In this document: one piece after another, positions 7,908-15,155 of the stretch
How the letters are laid out: each line of letters begins with the position of its first letter
Numbering within the stretch: the stretch's first letter is position 1
DNA from: Defluviicoccus sp. bin129
Lineage (GTDB): Bacteria; Pseudomonadota; Alphaproteobacteria; MPNO01
DNA: 46,641 nucleotides
Reading direction: 5' to 3'
Assembly (NCBI GenBank): GCA_002239065.1
Contig: MPNO01000034.1
Location: 1 to 46,641, forward strand
Made by a program: the position numbers and the translations under genes
Notes under the pieces: model-generated
What the model was told of the DNA's origin: nothing
What the model saw: only the letters and a program-made list of their open reading frames with translations
Database searches by the model: none

Positions 7908-9029
7908 ATGGCGATCGACCGGGTGAGGGCCTACGGCGTCGAGCTGCCGCAGCGTGTTGCCTACGACCTGGCGGTGGCGAGCTACCGCAAGCTTCGTGCG
8001 ATCGTGGTCGAGGTGGGCACCGGCGACGGCCATGTCGGCATCGGCCAGGCGACCATCACAGCGCCCGCCTATTCGCCATACGGCGAGACCCTGGAAGGCG
8101 CGGTCCATGCGGTCAACGACGTTCTCGCGCCGGAGCTGCTGGGCCTGGACCCGTTCGCCATCGAGTTCGCCCATATCCGGATGCACAGGGCGATGCACGG
8201 CAATCCGACGGCCAAGACGGCCGTCGATATCGCGCTGCACGACGCGATGGGGCTTGCGCTCGGCGTGCCGGTCTATTCCTTGCTGGGCGGCCCGATACGC
8301 ACCGAGCTACCGTTGCTGTCTTCGATCGGCCTGTTTCCCACCGACGAGCTCGTCGATCTTGCGGTCGAGGCGGTCGGGCAGGGATACGGGTCGCTGAAGA
8401 TACGCGTCGGCAAGGATCTCGCGACCGACGTCGCGAATCTCGAGGCGCTGCGAAACCGGCTCGGCGAAGAGCTGCCGATCTCGGTCGATTTCAACCAGGC
8501 GATGAGCGAGGTGCATCGCCGTCCGGACAGGGCGATCCCCTGGATTCGCAGACTCGAGGCGTTCGGGCTCGATTCGATCGAGCAGCCGGTCGCCGGCGAG
8601 GAATTCGAGACGATGGCGCGCATCACGGCCGCGGTCGACACGCCGATCGTCGGCGACGAGTCCATATGGACGCTCCAGGACGCCCGGCGCGCGATCGCGA
8701 TGCGCGCCTGCGACATCGTCAAGATCAAGATCGTCAAGAGCTGCGGCCTGCTGTTCGCCCGCAAGGTGGCGGTGCTGTGCGAGGCGGCCGGCATGCCGGT
8801 GGTCGTCGGGCACGGCATCGCCGGCAGCGTGCAGAACGCCGCCGAGGCGCATCTGGCCGCGTCCCTGCCGACCTGGAAGCCGCCGGGCGAGATGAACGGG
8901 TTCCTCAAGCTTGCGCGCGACATCGCGCCGCCGCTTGCCTTCGCCGACGGGTCGATCCGCCTCGATGGCGCGCCGGGGCTTGGCGTGCGGCACGACAGCG
9001 ACGCGCTCCAGCGGATGGCGATCGCGTGA
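7908..9029 (+). CDS. Mandelate racemase/muconate lactonizing enzyme family protein
   Basis: The 373-aa enolase-superfamily enzyme would abstract a proton alpha to a carboxylate using Mg2+. Metal ligands are visible as D194 (SVDFNQ), E225 (SIEQPV) and D250/E251 (VGDES). Basic residues lie at K164 and at K272/K274 (VKIKIVKS). The usual strand-2 KxK motif reads K164-I-R166, so the second lysine, often the catalytic base, is arginine. The end-strand lysine places it nearer the MLE-type subgroup. The ATG at 7908 follows a GGAGGAGGGG site. Substrate is unknown; the following MBL hydrolase may act in the same route. Confidence 0.85.
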   Translation: MAIDRVRAYGVELPQRVAYDLAVASYRKLRAIVVEVGTGDGHVGIGQATITAPAYSPYGETLEGAVHAVNDVLAPELLGLDPFAIEFAHIRMHRAMHGNPTAKTAVDIALHDAMGLALGVPVYSLLGGPIRTELPLLSSIGLFPTDELVDLAVEAVGQGYGSLKIRVGKDLATDVANLEALRNRLGEELPISVDFNQAMSEVHRRPDRAIPWIRRLEAFGLDSIEQPVAGEEFETMARITAAVDTPIVGDESIWTLQDARRAIAMRACDIVKIKIVKSCGLLFARKVAVLCEAAGMPVVVGHGIAGSVQNAAEAHLAASLPTWKPPGEMNGFLKLARDIAPPLAFADGSIRLDGAPGLGVRHDSDALQRMAIA

Positions 9030-9073
9030 CCGGCGCGTCGATCGAACGATGAACGGCAACGGCGCGTGACACG

Positions 9074-10012
9074 ATGCCCGCCGATACCGTAACCGAGGCG
9101 CATCTGCGCCCGTTGGCCGAGGGCGTCTATGCGTGGATCGGCGCGCGCGGCGATTCGAACGCCGGGGCGATCGACACGCCCGAGGGCCTGCTCGTGATCG
9201 ACGCGCAGCAGCATGCCGGTCTGGCGCGCCGGTTTCGCGCGGCGCTGCGCGAGGCGGTCGACAAGCCGGTCCGCGCCCTCGTCGATACCCACTACCACCT
9301 CGATCATGTCGCCGGGAACGTCGTGTTCGCGGACGAGGCGCCGATTCTCGCCCACGAAAAGACGCTCGAGAAGCTCCACACCCATCTCGGCCCGGATGAC
9401 GGCGGGCAATGGGTCGTCACCGAGCTGATGACCAAGATCCGCATGTTCTACGGGCCCAACACCCCCGAGCTGATTCCGGAGGGCGATCCCGGCTGGGCCT
9501 GGTTCGAGCAACGCTTCGCGCCGGCGGAGTACGACAGGATGGTGGTCGAGCCGCCGGGCGAAACCTTCGCCGACAGCTTCGCCTTTCACCTGCCCGGAGA
9601 CAGGGTGCGGCTCGACTATCGCGGTCCGGCCCATTGCGACGGCGATCTGATCGTCTGGCTCGAACGGCGCAAGGTGGCCTTCCTCGGAGACCTGCTGTTC
9701 TACGGCCGCTTCCCGTGGCTCGGCGATTCGGATCTCGATGGCTGGATCGCGACGCTGGAGCATGTGCTGACGCTCGATCTCCAAATCGTCGTCCCGGGGC
9801 ACGGCGTGCCGGTGACGTTGCGCGAGGTCGCCTGGTTTCGCGACCTGCTCGCTTCATTGCGCGAGGCGGTGGCGCGCAAGATCGCGGGCGGTGCGTCCGA
9901 GGAGGCGGCGGTCCGCGAGGTCGAGCTGCCGGCGTTCGCCGACATCCCCCGCTACAGGGAGTGGCTGCCGTTCAACGTGCGAAACGCCTACCGCTATCTC
10001 CGCGCCGCCTGA
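9074..10012 (+). CDS. MBL-fold metallo-hydrolase
   Basis: The 312-aa protein has the metallo-beta-lactamase metal site HxHxDH as H73-Y-H75-L-D77-H78 in DTHYHLDHVAGN. It also has the later PAHCDGDLIVWL, VAFLGDLLFYG and VVPGHG stretches that supply the remaining zinc ligands. It matches stand-alone MBL hydrolases of the glyoxalase-II/quinoprotein-relay kind rather than antibiotic-hydrolysing lactamases. No signal peptide is present. It follows the racemase-family gene by 44 bp on the same strand, and the two are probably co-transcribed. Substrate unknown. Confidence 0.85.
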   Translation: MPADTVTEAHLRPLAEGVYAWIGARGDSNAGAIDTPEGLLVIDAQQHAGLARRFRAALREAVDKPVRALVDTHYHLDHVAGNVVFADEAPILAHEKTLEKLHTHLGPDDGGQWVVTELMTKIRMFYGPNTPELIPEGDPGWAWFEQRFAPAEYDRMVVEPPGETFADSFAFHLPGDRVRLDYRGPAHCDGDLIVWLERRKVAFLGDLLFYGRFPWLGDSDLDGWIATLEHVLTLDLQIVVPGHGVPVTLREVAWFRDLLASLREAVARKIAGGASEEAAVREVELPAFADIPRYREWLPFNVRNAYRYLRAA

Positions 10013-10084
10013 AGCCTCGGCGGCGCGGTCACGGAGCGAGCGCCACGACGACGCACCGGCTTCTCGAAGAGGCCCGCCCGCGGC

Positions 10085-10345
10085 TCACCCCGGCAGCTCG
10101 TCACCGGGCGCGGGCGCGGTGCCGGGCGCGTTCTCCAGATAGCGCGTCAGGTCGCCGTCGCGCGCGCCCGCCGCCCGTTCGCGCAGCAAGACTTCCGCGG
10201 TCTCGACGGCGCCGATCTTCTGGGCGACCGCCGCGACGATCCACTGGTTGAGCGACACGCCGTCCTCCTTCGCCAGCCGCGCCGCCGTGTCCTTGAGCGA
10301 CGCGGGCAGTTTCAGCGGATATTTGTAACGCCGGGCGTCCGTCAT
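10085..10345 (-). CDS. Ribbon-helix-helix/HicB-like antitoxin
   Basis: The 86-aa protein begins with YKYPLKLPASLKDTAARLAK and continues DGVSLNQWIVAAVAQKIG, the beta-strand plus two-helix pattern of small RHH DNA-binding antitoxins often paired with PIN toxins. Its ATG overlaps the TGA of the upstream minus-strand remnant (ATGA), the usual coupling of a TA operon. It appears intact although its toxin partner is degraded. It probably binds its own promoter. Confidence 0.7.
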   Translation of the reverse strand: MTDARRYKYPLKLPASLKDTAARLAKEDGVSLNQWIVAAVAQKIGAVETAEVLLRERAAGARDGDLTRYLENAPGTAPAPGDELPG

Positions 10346-10475
10346 TGGGCCAACCTCCTCAGGATGTCGCCCGGGGCGCGGACCGGTGCGAAACTCTCGG
10401 CATTGTACATCGCCATGGCGCCGGCCCGGCCATTCAAAGCCGCTTCCGGAACCACATCGTCATCCGCGCCCCGGG
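10342..10475 (-). pseudogene. C-terminal remnant of a PIN-family toxin
   Basis: The minus-strand frame ending at 10342 reads ADDDVVPEAALNGRAG, then AMAMYNAESFAPV and RAPGDILRRLAQ. This resembles the C-terminus of PIN toxins of the kind with DxMVLEAAxNGxADAIxTFN, including the final GxFLRRL. Upstream of about 10475 the frame loses resemblance and no N-terminal PIN aspartate is present. It ends in ATGA overlap with the antitoxin gene. I call it a decayed toxin gene. The match is by eye and short. Confidence 0.55.
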
Positions 10476-10600
10476 GACGGAAGCCGCCCCGCCCGTCCGA
10501 CCGCGATGCTTGGCCGCCGCGCCCGCGATGCACTAGCATTCGAGCCGGACCGATCGGAACGGGCCAGTCGACAGTGCAGGCGGCTCAACCTCAGGCTGCG

Positions 10601-12279
10601 ATGACGTGGTTTTGCGTCCGCAAGGACGGCGTGGCGCGGCGCAGCGGCTGGATGGGGGGTTGCTCCCTGGCCGATCTGCGCCGGCGGGTCGGCGCGGTCC
10701 CCGGCGAGGTGGTCGAGATCTGCGCGGTCGACGATGCGCGCCCGGTGGCGACCGACCGGCGGTCCCGCGCGTTCCGGCCGCGCGACCGCGGGCTGCTGGG
10801 CATGGAGATCGCGTTTCGCGGCGAGATCGTCCGCCATGCCCCGACGCGCATGCTGGCCGCCAATCTCCGCTTCGAGCGGGCGCTGGAGCGGTTCCTGGAG
10901 CGGCGCGGCGCCACGCTCGGGCAGTTCGCCGCCGAGGGCGGTCTGCGCTCCCTCTCCGCCCGGCAGTATTTGCTGCCGGCGGGCGGCGAGGCGGCGGGGG
11001 TCGCGCTGTTTCGCGGCGGGACGCTGGTCGACCCCGACCCGGCGCCGGGCGAGAACCGGGCCGCCGATCTGGCCCGCGGCATCGGCCGCTGGATGCTGGG
11101 CAACCTGTCGGCGGAGGGCGGGCTGGCCTACAAGTACTGGCCGAGCCGGGGGACGGGGTCGCCGGCGGGCAACGCGGTCCCCCGCTGCCTCGCCCCGCGC
11201 CCGCCGATCTGGCCCGGGGCATCGGCCGCTGGATGCTGGGCAACCTGTCGGCGGAGGGCGGGCTGCCCTACAAGTACTGGCCGAGCCGGGGGACGGTGTC
11301 GCCGGCGGACAACGCGATCCGCCGCTTCCTCGCCGCGCGCGCGCTGGCGCAGCTGGGAGAGCTCCGCGCCAGCGCCGAGCTGCGCGAGGCGGCCCGGCGC
11401 AACCTGCGCTACACTCTGGACCGCTATTTCCGGGACATCGGCGGCGGGCGCGGCGCGATCGTCGAGCCGACCGGCGCCAAGCTCGGCGCCGCCGCGCTGG
11501 CCGCGCTGGCGATCCTGGAAAGCCCCGCGCGGCGCGAGTTCCTGCCCCAGCTGACCATGCTGGCCGCGGGCGTCGAGTCCCTGGCCGACGCGGAGCACGG
11601 CTTCCGCACCTTCTTCTTCCCGCCCGGGCGCGACGGCGAGAACTGGAATTTCTACTCCGGCGAGGCGCTGCTGTTCTGGGCCGAGGCGCTGCGCCGGGGC
11701 GCCGGGTTCGCGCCCTCGCTCGAGCGCTGTACGGCCGCCTTCGAACGCTGTTGCGCGCGGCACCGGGGCGCGCGCAACCCGGCCTTCGTGCCCTGGCACA
11801 CCCAGGCCTGCGCCGCCCTGTTCGCCCATACCGGGCGCCGCGCCTTCGCCGGGTTCGCGTTCGAGATCAACGACTGGCTGCTGGCGATGCAGCAATGGGA
11901 CGGGTTGCCGCCGGACCTGCGCGGGCGCTTCTACGACCCCGGGCGCCCCGAGTTCGGCCCGCCCCACGCGGCGTCCACCGGGGCGTATCTCGAAGGGCTG
12001 GCCGACGCGGCGGCGCTGGCCCGCGCGCTGGGGCAGGGGACCCGCGCCGCTTCCTACGACCGGGCGATCGACCGCGGATTGCGGTCCCTGCGCCAGCTCC
12101 AGTTCCGCGACTGGCGCGATGCGTTCTACGTCTCCAGGAGGGCGCGCGTCATGGGCGCGCTGCGCACCGAGGTCTACGACAACGCCGTGCGCGTCGATTC
12201 GGCCGCCCACGCGCTCACCGCGGCCGTCAAGATTCTGCGGCCCATGGAGTTCGGCATCCGCGGGCCTGCGGCGGGTTAG
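10601..12279 (+). pseudogene. Alpha/alpha-barrel-like protein disrupted by a 140-bp tandem duplication
   Basis: The gene starts MTWFCVRKDGVARRSG at 10601 and runs in one frame to about 11170. It then continues in another frame to 12279 with YKYWPSRGTVSPADNAIRRFL and later WNFYSGEALLFWAEAL, FVPWHTQACAALFAH and TGAYLEGLADAAALARAL. Segments 11061-11200 and 11201-11340 are tandem copies; removing 140 bp restores one frame of 512 codons. The repeated Trp/Tyr-rich helices suggest a six-hairpin (alpha/alpha)6 barrel like glycoside-processing enzymes, but I do not recognise the family. Upstream of 10601 the ribosome site is weak; a GTG at 10574 is an alternative. Confidence 0.7.
11061..11340 (+). repeat. 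140-bp direct tandem duplication (2 copies, 8 differences)
   Basis: Copy 1 is 11061-11200 and copy 2 is 11201-11340. They differ at 8 positions by my alignment. At every difference copy 1 has G or C, and most fall in its last 50 bases. The period is not divisible by three, which is what breaks the host gene. Confidence 0.9.
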
Positions 12280-12896
12280 GGGGGCTGAGGGGGTTGTCTT
12301 GAGGCCAGCCGGCCCCCGGAACGGTCCGTCCCCCGGGCGTAGTACCCGCCTCCCGCAGGCGGCAGCAGGTCGAAGATCAGGTGCACGCGCGGCTCTTCGG
12401 AGGGGTTGCGCGCCCAGTGCCTGACCTTGTTGTCGAACACCCAGAGCTCGCCCTCGCGCATCACCACGGTTTCCTCTCCGGCGGAGAGCGGGCTGCCCCC
12501 GGCGCTTCTCAGCACGAGGTGCAGGCGGTCCCGGACCCGGTAATAGGCGCCGGCGTCGACATGCGGGTAGACCCGGCTGCCGGGCAGCAGGGCGACCAGC
12601 GTCGCGCGGCCCAGCGCCGCGCCCCGTTCGCCGGCGACGGCCTCGCAGAACGCGAGCGCGCGGGGAAACTTCGCCGCCGCCCGCGTGACCCGGCTCTCGT
12701 GCACGTCGTTGGCGTTCTTCGCGCCGGGCGGCAGCGGTTTCCTGGGCGAGCGCAGGAAAATGTTCCTTGTGTGGCGCTGGCAGCGGACCTTGCGCTGGCG
12801 GCTGGTGTCGGCGAGCCACAGATCCGGCTCGGCGTCCAGCTCCGCCAGCAAGGGTCCGGTGTCCACGCCTTCGGCGAGCCTGGTGAAGTGGCGCAT
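12276..12896 (-). CDS. Aspartyl/asparaginyl beta-hydroxylase family dioxygenase
   Basis: The 206-aa protein fits the Asp_Arg_Hydrox jelly-roll fold of Fe(II)/2-oxoglutarate oxygenases. The iron triad can be read as H112-x-D114 (YPHVDAGAYY) and H160 (VRHWARN), with R170 (EEPRVHLIFD) as the likely 2-oxoglutarate anchor. Members hydroxylate protein side chains or free amino acids, and some modify lipids; the substrate here is unknown. ATG 12896 is used because the family N-terminus begins near there. It lies 5 nt after the stop of the lipoprotein gene on the same strand. Its TAA overlaps the end of the convergent broken gene. Confidence 0.8.
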   Translation of the reverse strand: MRHFTRLAEGVDTGPLLAELDAEPDLWLADTSRQRKVRCQRHTRNIFLRSPRKPLPPGAKNANDVHESRVTRAAAKFPRALAFCEAVAGERGAALGRATLVALLPGSRVYPHVDAGAYYRVRDRLHLVLRSAGGSPLSAGEETVVMREGELWVFDNKVRHWARNPSEEPRVHLIFDLLPPAGGGYYARGTDRSGGRLASRQPPQPP

Positions 12897-12901
12897 GGGT
12901 T

Positions 12902-13936
12902 CTACGGTTTCGGTTCGCGCAGGGTTCCGAAGACGCCGCGCAGCCGGTCGCGCTCGAACCTCCCGGCGGCGCCCCGATGGTGGTCGCCGTAAAAGGCGCC
13001 GTCGAGGGTGTCGGGGCCGCTCTGGTGCCGGAAGGTTCCGTTCTGGATGCTCAGATCGCGCCACGCCATGTCGCCGTGGCCTTCGGTGAAGTTGGTGAAT
13101 TCCACGTCGAGCGTCGTCGCCGCGAAGTCGACCTCGATCCGCGCATCGCCGCTCACCGGCGTGCCCAGCGTGTCCGGATTGGTGTCGAACGCGCGGACGC
13201 CGCCGGACCAGACCGCGGAGCCGCCGACCGGGTTGGTGCCCGACTGCGTCCCTTCGACATGCAGCGTGTAGGAGCCGCCGTTCTCCAGGTTTCCCCGGAT
13301 GAACGCCCTGAACAGGGTCTCGTCGCCCTCTTTCGCCCAGTAGCCCCAATCGAAGAATGCGTAGCTCGTCGTTGCCTCGCCGCCGACGCTGCCTTGCGGA
13401 TCGAGCGTCGGCGAGAGGGTTTCGATGGCGGACGCGCCGGCGGAACGGAGATTGCCGCCGGCGGAATTGAGATTGCCGCTGCGTCGGTCGTCCTCGTCGT
13501 CCTCGTCGTCTCCGTCGCCGTCTCCGTCTCCGTCGCCGTCGCCGTCGCCGTCCCCGTCTCCGTCGCCGTCGCCGTCGCCGTCTCCGTCGCCATCGCCGTC
13601 TCCATCGCCGTCGCCGTCTCCGTCGCCGTCTCCGTCGCCATCGCCGTCTCCATCGCCGTCGCCGTCTCCGTCTCCGTCGCCGTCGCCGTCGCCGTCGCCG
13701 TCTCCATCGCCGTCTCCGTCTCCGTCGCCGTCCCCGTCGCCGCCTTGGACGCGCGTGTTGGCTCCGCTTTGCACGAGGGCCACGTCTTCACCGCCACCGC
13801 TGCCGCCTTCATGGTGCACGACGGGCCGGCCGCCGCCGCCGCCGCAGGCGTTCAGGATGAACGCGAGACCGGTGACGACCGAGAGGACCATGGGGCTGAC
13901 CCGGCGGGGCCACCGCCGGCCGGTCGCCGCCGCCAT
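12902..13936 (-). CDS. Surface lipoprotein with Gly-Asp repeat and TbpB-like barrel
   Basis: The 344-aa protein starts with a basic n-region (RRWPRR), a hydrophobic core VLSVVTGLAFI and the lipobox LNAC, making C31 the likely lipidated cysteine. A glycine linker leads into about 38 GD dipeptides, an acidic DDEDDEDD tail and a C-terminal domain of roughly 190 residues. This ends in GAFYGDHHRGAAGRFERDRLRG-like residues that resemble the beta-barrel of transferrin-binding-protein-like lipoproteins. The GD stretch could be a calcium-binding stalk. The start at 13936 has CTGGAG upstream; alternatives are 13891 and 14050. It precedes the beta-hydroxylase gene by 5 nt, and hydroxylation of its Asp residues is a speculative link. 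Confidence 0.7.
   Translation of the reverse strand: MAAATGRRWPRRVSPMVLSVVTGLAFILNACGGGGGRPVVHHEGGSGGGEDVALVQSGANTRVQGGDGDGDGDGDGDGDGDGDGDGDGDGDGDGDGDGDGDGDGDGDGDGDGDGDGDGDGDGDGDGDGDGDGDGDGDGDGDGDDEDDEDDRRSGNLNSAGGNLRSAGASAIETLSPTLDPQGSVGGEATTSYAFFDWGYWAKEGDETLFRAFIRGNLENGGSYTLHVEGTQSGTNPVGGSAVWSGGVRAFDTNPDTLGTPVSGDARIEVDFAATTLDVEFTNFTEGHGDMAWRDLSIQNGTFRHQSGPDTLDGAFYGDHHRGAAGRFERDRLRGVFGTLREPKP
13514..13743 (-). repeat. Coding hexamer repeat encoding (Gly-Asp)n
   Basis: This is an uninterrupted run of roughly 38 six-base units of the form GGN GAY (plus strand: RTC NCC), within the lipoprotein gene. Units vary only at the third codon positions, so the protein repeat is purer than the DNA repeat. 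That pattern suggests selection on the peptide. Confidence 0.9.
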
Positions 13937-14265
13937 CTCCAGGATCAGAAGCGATGCGGAGCCGAGGACGGCCGCCAGCCGCCTCCTCGTCCCGGAGGGC
14001 GCGTGCCGTCGCCGCCGGCAGGCGTGTCGGATGGCGGTTCGCGGTTTCATGATGCCCGTTCCCAAGACGTGGCCAGACGGGCAGCCCAACGCTTTTCCGG
14101 AGTCGGTACCAGACCCGTTTGTTATACGGCCGGGGTCCGGGCATAGGTCGAATGTTATAAAACCGGGGGTTTTCGGCGCCGCCGCCGTTGCCGGACCGCC
14201 GCCGCGTTCGGTATGCAGGGTCGCGGCGTCTGGAATTCCGGCCAGCACGGGGGATCGCCGGTCAC

Positions 14266-14778
14266 ATGCGCGAGTCATCGAAACGGATCGTCCAGCGGCG
14301 AATGTTCGCGCTGGCGGCGCTTGCGGGGGCGATCGTGTTCTTCGTCTACGACCTGCTGGAGGATGTCTTCGTCGAAGGCGAATTCGGCACGGCGCATTTC
14401 ATCGTCGAGTTGATCGTGTTCGCCGGCGTATCCATGGCGCTCGTGGTGGCCGCGCGCGACCTGCGCCGGTTGCGGGCGCGGCTGGACCGGGAGGAGCGGC
14501 GGAACAGGGCCGTCTCGCAGGGGCTCGCCGACACCATCTCCGCGCAGATGGACGAGTGGCGGATGACGCAGAGCGAAAAGGATGTCGCCTGGCTCATCAT
14601 CAAGGGATACCGCTTCTCCGAGATCGCCGAGGCGCGGGGGGTCAAGGAAAACACCACGCGCTTGCAGGCCACCGCGGTCTACGCCAAGGCCGGGGTCAGC
14701 GGCCGCGCCGAGTTCGTCGCCGAGATCATCCAGTCCCTGCTGCTGCTGCTGCCCGACGCGAAGCGCGCTTCGCGCTGA
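14266..14778 (+). CDS. Membrane-anchored LuxR-type HTH regulator
   Basis: The 170-aa protein has two hydrophobic segments at about residues 13-31 (MFALAALAGAIVFFVYDLL) and 41-61, then a basic, probably helical linker (RRLRARLDREERRNR). A C-terminal LuxR/GerE helix-turn-helix follows at about 100-165 (MTQSEKDVAWLIIKGYRFSEIA, then RGVKENTTRLQATAVYAKAGV). There is no receiver or autoinducer domain, so signal sensing would have to be through the membrane or periplasmic loop. ATG 14266 is chosen as the start nearest the first helix; an in-frame ATG at 14188 would add 26 residues. It is divergent from the lipoprotein gene and 158 bp ahead of the small-peptide gene. Confidence 0.75.
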   Translation: MRESSKRIVQRRMFALAALAGAIVFFVYDLLEDVFVEGEFGTAHFIVELIVFAGVSMALVVAARDLRRLRARLDREERRNRAVSQGLADTISAQMDEWRMTQSEKDVAWLIIKGYRFSEIAEARGVKENTTRLQATAVYAKAGVSGRAEFVAEIIQSLLLLLPDAKRASR

Positions 14779-14936
14779 GGGGCCCCCGCCGCCTGGCAAG
14801 AACCTATGGGCGCCCGAGGAATACGGTATTGGCGCCGTTTCCATGCCGCTCCCACATATCGGTCGTCCGGTCCGGCGTACGCAAGCGCCGGGCGGGAAGC
14901 CGAAACCGACGAAGCGCGGCAAGGAGGAGCAGGGAC

Positions 14937-15119
14937 ATGACGATTCGAAACCGGACCGGCGCCGGCACACCACGCAACCCGAAGGCCGGGGACGGGCGGC
15001 GACGCCGCATCCTCGCCGGGGCGGGGCTGGCGCTGGCCATCGCGGCGGTCGCGGCGGTCGCGCTCACCGGCGCCCCGGAGCCGGCGCATGCCTGCCTGCT
15101 GCCCGGCATCCCCTGCTAG
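14937..15119 (+). CDS. Small secreted peptide precursor
   Basis: This 60-aa ORF has a very strong AAGGAGGAG site 7 nt before its ATG. It has an RRRR n-region, a 20-residue Ala/Val/Leu core and a classical AxA signal-peptidase site (PAHA) just before the last eight residues, CLLPGIPC. Cleavage there would release an octapeptide with cysteine at both ends, which could cyclise by a disulfide. The site lacks the upstream Leu of a lipobox. It lies between the membrane LuxR-type regulator and the convergent molybdopterin oxidoreductase. No family is recognised; function unknown. Confidence 0.6.
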   Translation: MTIRNRTGAGTPRNPKAGDGRRRRILAGAGLALAIAAVAAVALTGAPEPAHACLLPGIPC

Positions 15120-15155
15120 GGGGGCCGGAGCGGGCGACCGGGTGCGGCGGCGCTC

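Noticed and set aside
7113..9029. A fused amidohydrolase-racemase of 638 residues
   Set aside because: The middle has no homology-like pattern and the racemase has its own ribosome site and ATG at 7908; the fusion frame is accidental.
13425..15119. A 564-codon plus-strand frame with a Ser-Pro repeat
   Set aside because: It is the complement of the GD-repeat lipoprotein; only its last 60 codons (from 14937) form a separate credible gene.
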